Shown here in pieces: positions 34,190 to 41,106 of a DNA stretch of 41,106 bases. Source of the DNA: Myxococcales bacterium (lineage in GTDB: Bacteria; Myxococcota_A; UBA9042); contig JAGSHB010000031.1 in NCBI GenBank assembly GCA_023954815.1, positions 1 to 41,106 of the forward strand. Direction: 5' to 3'. The notes under the pieces were generated by a model that searched no databases, was not told the origin of the DNA, and worked only from the letters and a program-made list of their open reading frames with translations. A program made the position numbers and the translations under genes. Every line of letters starts with the position of its first letter. Position 1 is the stretch's first letter.

Positions 34190-35572
34190 GTGCGTATCGT
34201 CCCCTCCCTCGTTGTCTTGCTTCTGCTATCGGTGCCGCACGGTGCCATGGCCTGCTACTGGGACTCCGACACCCTATCCATGGAAAAGCGTCGATTTCCC
34301 GGAATGTTGGACCTGCTGCACGAGCGTGTTTTGCGTCGTTCCCCAGCGCTGTACGAATGGCGAATCAAGGACGTCACGCGGCGACTGAAGACCGCCCCCA
34401 AGGACCTTCGCTTGCTCGATGAACTGGCCGTCGCTCACGACAAGCTGGGACACCATGCAGTGGCTATTTCGGTGGCCCAGAGAGCCATGCGAATTCAGCC
34501 ACAACGCTATGAAACCCATGCAAACCTCGGCACATTTCACTTGCATGCAGGAGAGTTGGACGCTGGTGTCGCACACATCGAAAAGGCGCTAAAAATCAAT
34601 CCGAACGCGCACTTTGGGCGGGAGATTGTGCAGCTGGAACTCGCTCGGTATCTCATCAGCAAGCGCGCCAAGGGCGCCAAGGTGCCCACCTTGCCGGTCG
34701 CGCACGACATGTACTCCGAGGGCGGCGCCGGGATGGATCCGTTGGTGGACAAATTGCTCGATGGGTACGCTGCCGTCGCCAAAACAGTCATCGAACCGAA
34801 AGCGCCTTGGCTCGACGGGCTACCCAGACCGATCGGCTTTGCCGCGTGGTTAAAGAACAAGCAGCCCAAGCTCCTGAGTTCTGGCGCGGCTGCCCGCGGT
34901 CTGGCGGGCATGCTCTACTTCGGCAACCCGCGGTCGCCCTATCTGCTCGAGGCGACGGCGGACGTCCTTCGCTACAATGCGCGACCGAAGAAGGGATCGA
35001 CTGCGCTTGCTGCAGCCGCCTATTTGAAGGCTGGCGAGCAGTTGAAGGACAACTACGCAAAGATGGGATTTTTCGCGAAGGCCGGACGCTCTCTGGCGGG
35101 TATCCGCGGCGCGACGCTCGCAGCGCACTTGAAGCGGTTGCAGGCAGGCGTGAAGCGCGGACGGACCATCCAAGACAAGATCGCGAAAGACGAAAAGAAG
35201 TGGATCGCCGCAGGGAAGAGCCCAGATGTGCAGTTCGCGCGGGCATGGTATCGGGCCGGCGGAAAGGAGCTCAATCGCATCGTACTGTTCGCGACGCCTG
35301 CGTGCGATGCGTCGGTGTGGGGCAATCTGCGGAAGCGAGTTCAGGTGCCGCGGGCCGAGATGCTCAAGCTCCTCCCACGCCCTGAGTGGACGGGCCAATC
35401 GCTAGCGTCGCTCATCGATCGACACGGCGCGCCGCTGTGCCACTTCCGCGGCCAGTGGCTCTTGCCCTTACGGACCGAGAAATCAGGCTCCCCGCGCGGC
35501 GTCTGGCTAAAAGTCGCCAAACGTGGGGGCAGCGCCGTCGTCAGACTGCTTGAGCCGCCGACAGTGAAATAG
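34190..35572 (+). CDS. Exported TPR-repeat protein
   Basis: A 460-residue protein. GTG at 34190 follows AGGAG at good spacing and leads straight into a Sec signal (PSLVVLLLLSVPHGAMA, mature CYWDSDT). An ATG further upstream gives a longer but weaker start. Two or three TPR motifs cover about residues 60-150 (DLRLLDELAVAHDKLGHHAV, YETHANLGTFHLHAGELD, HIEKALKINPNAHFG). The long remainder has Lys-rich helical and basic segments (RLQAGVKRGRTIQDKI) and a C-terminal region with a few Cys; I recognise no family there. The first mature residue is Cys, but the preceding GAMA is only partly lipobox-like. It is convergent with the ion-channel gene, whose end is 9 bp away. Confidence 0.8.
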   Translation: MRIVPSLVVLLLLSVPHGAMACYWDSDTLSMEKRRFPGMLDLLHERVLRRSPALYEWRIKDVTRRLKTAPKDLRLLDELAVAHDKLGHHAVAISVAQRAMRIQPQRYETHANLGTFHLHAGELDAGVAHIEKALKINPNAHFGREIVQLELARYLISKRAKGAKVPTLPVAHDMYSEGGAGMDPLVDKLLDGYAAVAKTVIEPKAPWLDGLPRPIGFAAWLKNKQPKLLSSGAAARGLAGMLYFGNPRSPYLLEATADVLRYNARPKKGSTALAAAAYLKAGEQLKDNYAKMGFFAKAGRSLAGIRGATLAAHLKRLQAGVKRGRTIQDKIAKDEKKWIAAGKSPDVQFARAWYRAGGKELNRIVLFATPACDASVWGNLRKRVQVPRAEMLKLLPRPEWTGQSLASLIDRHGAPLCHFRGQWLLPLRTEKSGSPRGVWLKVAKRGGSAVVRLLEPPTVK

Positions 35573-35581
35573 GGGGCGTAG

Positions 35582-37534
35582 CTACCGGTCCGTCGCGACG
35601 GACGACGCGGCCGCGATATCCTGGGGCCCCCGCAGCACGACGAGTCGGTCCTGTGGATCCAAATCGAGCTGACAGTCATGCCCCGGGTTGAGCTGCAGTC
35701 CGCCTCGGTCTGCGCTCTGGAACACGCCAAGCAACACGGCCCCGTCGGCTCTCAACTGCGCGGCCAGCGCCCCAAACGTCATCGGAGCGAGCGCGCCTGC
35801 ATCGGGCAGCGCGAGCGAGGGGCCGCCGGCACTCAGAAGGCTCGAGAACACCTCGGCGAGCGCGGGTCTAAGAAGCAGCTGACCAAGCACATGACTCACC
35901 AGCAACGGGGTGACGATCACCTCGGTCGGCGTGCCTGCGTAGAGACTGGCGTTGCTCTCGTGAGTCAGCTCGACCAAGACGTTGGGCGGCGTGTCATGCC
36001 CACGCAGGGCCCGACGCACCAACAATTCGGTCACCACAGTGCGAGCATCTGTCTCCTCTCCAGGGTCGGCGTGCACGCCAGCGACGATGATGACCCGGTC
36101 GACGTCCGCCCAGTCGATGGCTGCAATTGTGGCAGGCAGCGTCGGCTCGCCGGTGTGAATCTCAAGCTGTACCCGCGTGCTGACCGGCTGAGTTTGCAGC
36201 GCGTCGGCAATCGCTTGCTGTCGCTTGACGTCCGACTGTGGCGAAGCCTGCAGCACGTCCAGGTGCTCACCATCGTTCGCTGCCGCCAACGACAACTCTG
36301 TGACCACAATCGGCACACGGTCACTCCATCCCAAAATGACAACCCGACGAACAGAGCGACGGGCCTGATGCACGAAGGCCTCAATCGCTTCGACTGGCGC
36401 GCTGTCAGCGACGAGATCGTTCTGCGGCGCGAGCACGACCAATTGGTCAGACCCGGCGATTCTTCGGGCACGAGGTGGCGCCAAAGCGACACTTGTGTGG
36501 TCGCCATTGTGTTGCAGCAGGCCAAGCAAGACGCCACCCTCAAAATCGGCCGCGGCCTGTTCGAATGTTTTGCCCGCGTGGTCGCTGTTGGCGCGCTGGT
36601 AGAGCTCGTTTCCGTGGCCATGGGTCAGCAGCTCGGCGAGCACGCTGCTGAGACCGGGATTTCGGACGGCCTGCGCAAGGACTCTGCCCATGAGGCGGTT
36701 GCTGGCCAACACAACAGCCGGACCCGCGTAGGCTTCGCGTGCCACTTCTGCACGGCGCGGGTCGAATATCTCGGCAACCAACGGCGGCAGCTGCTGGTCA
36801 GTGTCCGCCGCACGTCGCGAGATGGCCAATAGGGCCTTGATGGTGGTGGTATCCCGATCGGCCTCACCTGCCTCATCCCTGTCTTCGCCGGGTAGAAGGA
36901 TTCCGGCGGCATGTAGATGCCCCACACGGTCGAGATCCCTGGCCACGAGTCGATCGCCGCGGCGCACCGTCAGGCGACTCTCGTCCCAGAGTTCGCCAAG
37001 GTCGCGCTTGATCTTGGCTTGGAGCTGGGGGCCAAAGTCCTCCGCGAGCAGTACGACGTGCAGGCGACGGAGCGCGCCACGACGAAGGATGCGACGAGTC
37101 CGCTCTTCGCTGAGGAGTAGCTCGGAGATGATCGCGGCGGTGCGGTTGGTCCAGCCGACGACCAGCAGGTGACCTTGGCGGCGGGTGGGAGTTTCCCCTC
37201 GTTCGAGGCGTTCGACGGTCTCGCCGAGCCATTGGGTCATGATGGCCATGAGGGTGCCCATGAATAGGACGGACCCCATGACGGTGACGACGACGGAGAT
37301 GCTACGGCGCGCCGAACCTTGGTCATTGCCGAGATAGCCCGCGTCGGTGAGGCGTAGGAAGGCCCACCAAGTGGCCTCGCCGAGGGTATCGAAGGAGCCG
37401 GTGGCGTGGACTGATAGCCCAGCGATGAGCGCGATCGTTGCAGTAACGATTGAAAATAGAAGTAGGCGGTACCCCGTACCTCTCAGTAGGAGACGTTCGA
37501 CCCAGAAACGCACTCGGAGAAGGATGTCGCTCAC
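35582..37534 (-). CDS. CASTOR/POLLUX-like ion channel
   Basis: A 650-residue protein of the CASTOR/POLLUX (DMI1)-related channel family. It has membrane helices at about 22-45 (RLLLFSIVTATIALIAGLSV) and about 80-100 (VVVTVMGSVLFMGTLMAIM), with the pore loop between them (WWAFLRLTDAGYLGNDQG); TDAGYLG lines up with the ADAGN filter of the plant channels. A tandem pair of Rossmann RCK-like domains follows (HLLVVGWTNRTAAIISELLL, VVILGWSDRVPIVVTEL). I prefer GTG at 37534; an upstream GTG at 37603 is inside a short CCGGCA/TGCCGG inverted repeat and has no ribosome site. Plant relatives are K/Ca-linked nuclear envelope channels; the bacterial ion is not established. The nitrobindin-like gene lies just upstream on the same strand. 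Confidence 0.88.
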   Translation of the reverse strand: MSDILLRVRFWVERLLLRGTGYRLLLFSIVTATIALIAGLSVHATGSFDTLGEATWWAFLRLTDAGYLGNDQGSARRSISVVVTVMGSVLFMGTLMAIMTQWLGETVERLERGETPTRRQGHLLVVGWTNRTAAIISELLLSEERTRRILRRGALRRLHVVLLAEDFGPQLQAKIKRDLGELWDESRLTVRRGDRLVARDLDRVGHLHAAGILLPGEDRDEAGEADRDTTTIKALLAISRRAADTDQQLPPLVAEIFDPRRAEVAREAYAGPAVVLASNRLMGRVLAQAVRNPGLSSVLAELLTHGHGNELYQRANSDHAGKTFEQAAADFEGGVLLGLLQHNGDHTSVALAPPRARRIAGSDQLVVLAPQNDLVADSAPVEAIEAFVHQARRSVRRVVILGWSDRVPIVVTELSLAAANDGEHLDVLQASPQSDVKRQQAIADALQTQPVSTRVQLEIHTGEPTLPATIAAIDWADVDRVIIVAGVHADPGEETDARTVVTELLVRRALRGHDTPPNVLVELTHESNASLYAGTPTEVIVTPLLVSHVLGQLLLRPALAEVFSSLLSAGGPSLALPDAGALAPMTFGALAAQLRADGAVLLGVFQSADRGGLQLNPGHDCQLDLDPQDRLVVLRGPQDIAAASSVATDR

Positions 37535-37657
37535 GGAGTTCAAGATCTCCCAATTTTTGTGCGGAGCGCCCTGAATTACGGGTTTTCGCAAAACGCCCGG
37601 CACTTGCCGGAGTCTGATGCTTTCAGGGGAATACCCTGTCCCTGGTGTCCCGCGCTG

Positions 37658-38230
37658 CTAGGATACGCGACGAAGGCGATTGCTGTCTGTGTGGTGAAAG
37701 ATCTTGTCATCAGCCAGCTGCATCTGGGTGTCCTCAGCGTAGGACCAAGACCCGTCGTCGTGGACCTCAACTGACAGCTGATAGCGCACAGTGCGAAATT
37801 CGCGGTCCAAAAAGGGATTTGAACAGATACCAAAGGTAGCGGATCCGACGTTGGCCTCCAGTTCAAAGCTTGACGCATCCGCCTTAGCGTGACCTCCCGC
37901 GATGACGCTAATCCCTCGCGGCACGATGAAACAGCGCATCACCTGTTCGGTTGCGGGCTCCCACAGCCAGTAGCCGACCTCCTCGTGAAACGACTCATCG
38001 GCGCCAATTCTGTACGCGGTCGTTCGATAGCGTAGCCCAAACAGCTTCTGAGCGTGATTGTCCACGCGGCCAATCGGCTCAAAAACAAGTCTCTCCCTGT
38101 AGGCGCTGCGAGCTGTGCCTCGGTCATCCGGGCCTTCTGCATCAGAGGGCGCAACATCGGCTCCCTTGTTGCCCTCCCATGTGCCAATGAGAGCACCGAG
38201 CGGCCCGAGTTGTTTCGCGTGATCGTCCAT
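37658..38230 (-). CDS. Nitrobindin/FABP-like beta-barrel protein
   Basis: A 190-residue soluble protein. The opening LGPLGALIGTWEGNKG matches the start of the heme-binding/FABP-like barrel family (nitrobindin, DUF1794, THAP4 C-domain). Typical signatures continue with LVFEPIGRVDNHAQKLFGLR, FHEEVGYWLWEPATEQV, MRCFIVPRG and a closing FHHTDSNRLRRV. Nitrobindins hold heme on a proximal His in the C-terminal part; this protein has His in FHHT, but many members of this branch lack heme. A GGGGGG purine run precedes the ATG. It is followed on the same strand by the channel gene, suggesting a two-gene unit. The role is uncertain: heme, NO or fatty-acid binding are all possible. Confidence 0.87.
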   Translation of the reverse strand: MDDHAKQLGPLGALIGTWEGNKGADVAPSDAEGPDDRGTARSAYRERLVFEPIGRVDNHAQKLFGLRYRTTAYRIGADESFHEEVGYWLWEPATEQVMRCFIVPRGISVIAGGHAKADASSFELEANVGSATFGICSNPFLDREFRTVRYQLSVEVHDDGSWSYAEDTQMQLADDKIFHHTDSNRLRRVS

Positions 38231-38451
38231 ATGCCAGCCCCCCTAAGAAGATAGCCACGAGTATCCGGTAGGGACTCAAGCTTGTCACCCGTACGAAATG
38301 TCCCGTGTGAAATCTGGGGTACGGAGCGCGGGTTCGAGCGTTGGGCCACCGCATGGTCCATCAGCCGGAAGATACTCAAGTACACAAGAATATGTTTGAT
38401 CGAACGTTCCCGAGGAGGCAAACTACCTGCACCGATTGGCTGGAGAAGTGT
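38231..38451. other. Divergent intergenic region
   Basis: This lies between the nitrobindin-like gene (minus) and the second hybrid kinase (plus). It must contain both promoters. In-frame starts for the kinase at 38341, 38353 and 38392 lie here, but they have no good ribosome site. No RNA or hairpin is obvious. Confidence 0.5.
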
Positions 38452-39921
38452 ATGGAAGTGGTGCTGCATAGTGCAGACGGCGACCCTCGTTTGCGTGAGT
38501 GGAGGCGACCTCTCGGCATTTTTGTTGCCACCGTGGGCACGGTACTTGCTTTGGAAGCGTTCCACCGGACGATACTGTTGGGGTTGTTCTTTGACGCAAG
38601 CTGCTTGACGACGCCATCGCTGGTTGGAGCGGGCGCGGCACTGATGCTGATCTGGGTCGATCGACTCAATAGGCAGCGGGTTGCCCTAGGTACGGAGCTT
38701 GAACGCCGCCAACGCGAGTTCGCAAATATCAGCGCGACGCTGGAATCACGGATCGCCGAACGGACGAATGAAGTCAGAGATCGTGACCGTGCGCTGGAAC
38801 AGGTGCAGCGGATGGAATCCGTGGGACAGCTCGCCGGTGCGGTCGCGCACGACTTCAACAACATGCTGACAGCCATCTTAGGCTCGGCCAACTACCTAAA
38901 ATATAACGAGCTTGACCGACAGGAATCCGTCGAAATAGCTCAGGAAATCTTAGATGCGGCCCACAGATCTGCTGCCTTGACCCGACAACTCTTGGTGCTC
39001 AGTCGCAATCGAAGTCAGGGCGACGAGGCGTTTGACCTCAGAACCGCCGTTGGTTCGATTCGCCCGATGATCGAGCGCGTTTGCGGCGAGGGAATCAACC
39101 TGACCATCGACGTAACGGCCGCAGAACTACCCGCGACGGGCCCTCGAGACCAGTTCGAGCAGGTCGTCCTCAACCTCATCGTCAACGCGACCCACGCAGT
39201 CGGTCGGCGAGGGAATCTCTCGGTATCGCTGAAGCCATGCGAGCACGGCGCGCTGCCCGAAGTGCTATCAGCATCCATGAAGAAGAGATTCGCCGAGCTT
39301 AGGGTGACAGATGACGGCTGCGGAATGGACTCTGCTACGCTGCAGCGTGCATTTGATCCATTCTTCACAACGAAGCCCATCGGCAAGGGAACGGGGCTTG
39401 GCCTCGCCGCAGCACGTCAGACGCTTCGGCAATGGGGGGGAGAAATTACGCTTGAAAGCTCGCCCGGTAAGGGGACGACAGCCCGTGTTTTTGTGCCAAT
39501 CGGAGGAAAGGCTGCGGCGCCGAGGGCTCGCCGGCGTAGCGCGGCCGCTTCGGTGCATGCGGGCCGGGAAAGACTACTCATCGTTGATGATGAAGCATCG
39601 CTGAGAAAGAACATGCGGCGAACGCTCAAGCAATGTGGGTACGAGATTACGGAGGCGTCGAGTGCAGAGGAAGCCCTGGGCGTGCTTCGTGGCGGTCAAC
39701 CGTTCGACCTTGTCGTGACGGACGTTGTCATGGGGGGGATGACGGGCGCTGAAATGGCGACCGAGATTGAGGAAGAGTTTCCTGATCTTAAGGTTCTTTT
39801 TATCTCTGGATACGCCCCCGATGATCTGTTTGAAGCGCTCGATGCGCCGGTCGAGATGCTCTCCAAGCCGTTCAGCCCAAAGCAGCTCACTTTGAGAGTC
39901 CGAAAACTGTTGGAGGACTGA
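38452..39921 (+). CDS. Membrane hybrid sensor histidine kinase with receiver
   Basis: A 489-residue kinase. I choose the ATG at 38452 because GGAGAAGTGT precedes it; earlier in-frame starts reach back to 38341. Two N-terminal helices (LGIFVATVGTVLALEAF, PSLVGAGAALMLIWV) anchor it, followed by a short coiled coil and HisKA with His133 in GAVAHDFNNML. The HATPase has VVLNLIVNATHAV, DDGCGM and DPFFTTKPIGKGTGLGLAA. The C-terminal receiver has the acidic pair in LLIVDDEA, phospho-acceptor Asp424 in VVTDVVMGG and a normal LSKPF lysine. The sensor part is very short, so the signal may come from the membrane helices. No response regulator lies next to it. It is a different type from the kinase at 4200, which has GAF and PAS sensors. 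Confidence 0.93.
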   Translation: MEVVLHSADGDPRLREWRRPLGIFVATVGTVLALEAFHRTILLGLFFDASCLTTPSLVGAGAALMLIWVDRLNRQRVALGTELERRQREFANISATLESRIAERTNEVRDRDRALEQVQRMESVGQLAGAVAHDFNNMLTAILGSANYLKYNELDRQESVEIAQEILDAAHRSAALTRQLLVLSRNRSQGDEAFDLRTAVGSIRPMIERVCGEGINLTIDVTAAELPATGPRDQFEQVVLNLIVNATHAVGRRGNLSVSLKPCEHGALPEVLSASMKKRFAELRVTDDGCGMDSATLQRAFDPFFTTKPIGKGTGLGLAAARQTLRQWGGEITLESSPGKGTTARVFVPIGGKAAAPRARRRSAAASVHAGRERLLIVDDEASLRKNMRRTLKQCGYEITEASSAEEALGVLRGGQPFDLVVTDVVMGGMTGAEMATEIEEEFPDLKVLFISGYAPDDLFEALDAPVEMLSKPFSPKQLTLRVRKLLED

Positions 39922-40322
39922 GTTGGAGGCCTGAGCCGCCGGCCCTGCCCGCAGCGCCCTCCACAACCGCATTCTGTAAGTGCCATGCATTTCACGAACA
40001 GGGTTGTCAACGGCGCAAAAGAGTACAGCTTTCCGGCCGCAAACTGAGTTGCTTCGCGAAGCAGAGAACCCTGGGAGCAACCTCAAGCTGGGGCAGGCCG
40101 CAAAAACAGGTTTCATGCGAATCGCAAGTGATCATGCGTGTTGATGGCGCCAAAAGATCGCCGGAAGACAAGGCGCGGAATTGAAGGCACGGTCGTAGTC
40201 ATGCCGAGTTCTCGCGACGCAGCATTCCCAAGGTAGGGGCCAATGATGTCTCCATGATCCCACCGTTTGCGCGAGTCAAACGCAGGGCCAACCAATCGTC
40301 TGGCACCTATTTGGAAGCACGG
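39922..40322. other. 401-bp convergent intergenic region
   Basis: This lies between the kinase and the formylglycine-type gene, which run toward each other. It holds a 14-base palindrome, tgcttcgcgaagca, at 40050-40063, without a T-tract. Small open frames here resemble nothing I know. No gene is supported. Confidence 0.5.
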
Positions 40323-41106
40323 TCAACGAATCGCGCATCGGCATCCATACTGCTGGCGAAATAGGGTTGGCGTGCCAAAATACAACCGTTGGTGGGTGCG
40401 GAGGTCCTTGGGCGCGCTTAACCAGGACCCGCCACGAACCCCTCGATTGCTATTCGCTGGATCAGCGAGATAAGGATCGTACGGCGATAGATCCTTCAAC
40501 GCCGTCGTCGAGTAGGCGTCTAGCACCCACTCCGACAAGTTGCCAGCGAGCCCTTCGTGGCCCGTCACGCTGCTGGTGGCCGGTAGCAGCTGCGTGTCCC
40601 GCGGCCCGTTGGTGCAGACCTTGCCCGCAAGGGTCGCATTCGCCTTCGTGCAGGTTGGGGCGTCGTTCCCCCACGGGTACAGCTGCGGCGCGATCTTCAG
40701 GCAGGCAACGTCGGTGGCGTTCGGAGCACAGGGAACGGAGCCAGCGCGGGCCCACTGGGCCTCGGTCGGCAGGTCTCCGCCGGCCCAGCGGCAATAGTCT
40801 CGACACTGCTGCCAGGTCACGGCGTTGACGGGCATCGTAGGGCCCCCAGCTTTGTACGTGCCGCCTGAGATGTCCGCCGGCGTCGTGCAAGACTTGGCGG
40901 TGACGCAGTCCTTGTACTTTGAGACCGTTATCTCCGAGTAGCTCAGACCGAATTGGCTCAGCCAGGTCAGCGTCGGCGGCCCTTCGGCTGCGGCGCACGA
41001 CTTGTAATTGGCCGCGCTGCAGCCGCGCACGTACCGGCCTCCCGGGATGACCGGGTAGTCGCCCGCGGCCCAATGCGGCGCGGCGACCGCAGGGACTTGG
41101 TGCATG
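40323..41106 (-). CDS. Formylglycine-generating-enzyme (SUMF1)-like protein, partial
   Basis: The C-terminal 260 residues of a gene that continues past the right edge; the ATG near 41105 may be internal. The fragment shows the FGE-sulfatase domain: VIPGGRYVRG, MPVNAVTWQQCRDYCRWAGG, DLPTEAQWARAGS, LYPWGNDAP, LAGNLSEWVLDAY, RGVRGGSWLS and a final YGCRCAIR. True formylglycine-generating enzymes convert a sulfatase Cys using two active-site Cys in the last strands; GCRC is close to that place, but the pair is not certain. Many relatives are only carbohydrate-binding or structural. The Cys content is high, in keeping with the exported proteins of this window, so a signal or lipobox may lie off the edge. 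Confidence 0.87.
   Translation of the reverse strand, partial: MHQVPAVAAPHWAAGDYPVIPGGRYVRGCSAANYKSCAAAEGPPTLTWLSQFGLSYSEITVSKYKDCVTAKSCTTPADISGGTYKAGGPTMPVNAVTWQQCRDYCRWAGGDLPTEAQWARAGSVPCAPNATDVACLKIAPQLYPWGNDAPTCTKANATLAGKVCTNGPRDTQLLPATSSVTGHEGLAGNLSEWVLDAYSTTALKDLSPYDPYLADPANSNRGVRGGSWLSAPKDLRTHQRLYFGTPTLFRQQYGCRCAIR

Noticed and set aside
40050-40063. Palindrome tgcttcgcgaagca as a terminator
   Set aside because: Short, no T-tract on either side. Could be chance or a protein site, but there is no support.
39574-40116. Minus-strand open frame overlapping the receiver end of the second kinase
   Set aside because: Antisense to a conserved receiver domain. The product has no recognisable features.

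Overview
The window is high-GC and gene-dense. Its style fits a Myxococcota-like lineage (former Deltaproteobacteria; Bradymonadota-type genomes look similar). The signs are many secreted lipoproteins with Asp/Ala/Thr-rich tethers after the lipidated cysteine, MopE-type CDGxDxDCDGxxDE motifs, very long Cys-rich repeat proteins, FG-GAP/ASPIC proteins, paired CotH kinases, hybrid histidine kinases, frequent GTG/TTG starts and good GA-rich ribosome binding sites. This assignment comes from gene style only. I saw no rRNA, tRNA, CRISPR array, transposase or prophage module.

Layout. 36-3607 (minus): an FG-GAP/ASPIC lipoprotein gene followed by an overlapping small lipoprotein gene with a 15-bp tandem repeat. 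4200-6731 (plus): a hybrid sensor kinase (REC-GAF-PAS-HisKA-HATPase-REC). 6907-11240 (plus): a MopE-type Cys-rich lipoprotein whose signal peptide looks frameshifted, then a secreted protein ending in a phage tail-collar/fibre-tip domain with 11 overlapping HxH motifs, closed by a perfect 17-bp terminator hairpin. 11400-12209 (minus): an unrecognised exported protein with a C-terminal membrane anchor. 12598-16994 (minus): an operon-like run of an outer-membrane-type protein, a CotH lipoprotein, a small lipoprotein and a second CotH lipoprotein. 17149-18372 (plus): a divergent porin O/P. 18509-24592 (plus): a 2027-residue lipoprotein of about 50 CDDGNxCT modules arranged in a higher-order super-repeat.

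24793-25647 (minus) is a TPR/coiled-coil membrane protein. 25808-32314 (plus) is a tightly packed operon: DUF3336-patatin lipase, GldA-like ATPase, ABC-2 permease, GldG-like auxiliary protein, DUF4340-like protein and a CoA-binding protein. 32349-33932 (minus) is a Tat-exported PhoD phosphatase. 34190-35572 (plus) is a TPR protein. 35582-38230 (minus) holds a nitrobindin/FABP-like barrel gene and a CASTOR/POLLUX-like ion channel. 38452-39921 (plus) is a second membrane hybrid kinase. 40323 to the right edge (minus) is a partial formylglycine-generating-enzyme-like protein.

How it fits together. Most of the window serves the cell envelope and surface. Exported or lipidated metal-binding and adhesin-like proteins make up about half the coding length. 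CotH kinases, a porin O/P and PhoD suggest phosphate chemistry at or outside the inner membrane, and an ABC/Gld-type exporter unit is linked to a lipase. The most unusual objects are the giant super-repeat lipoprotein and the pairing of a MopE-type lipoprotein with an HxH fibre-tip protein.
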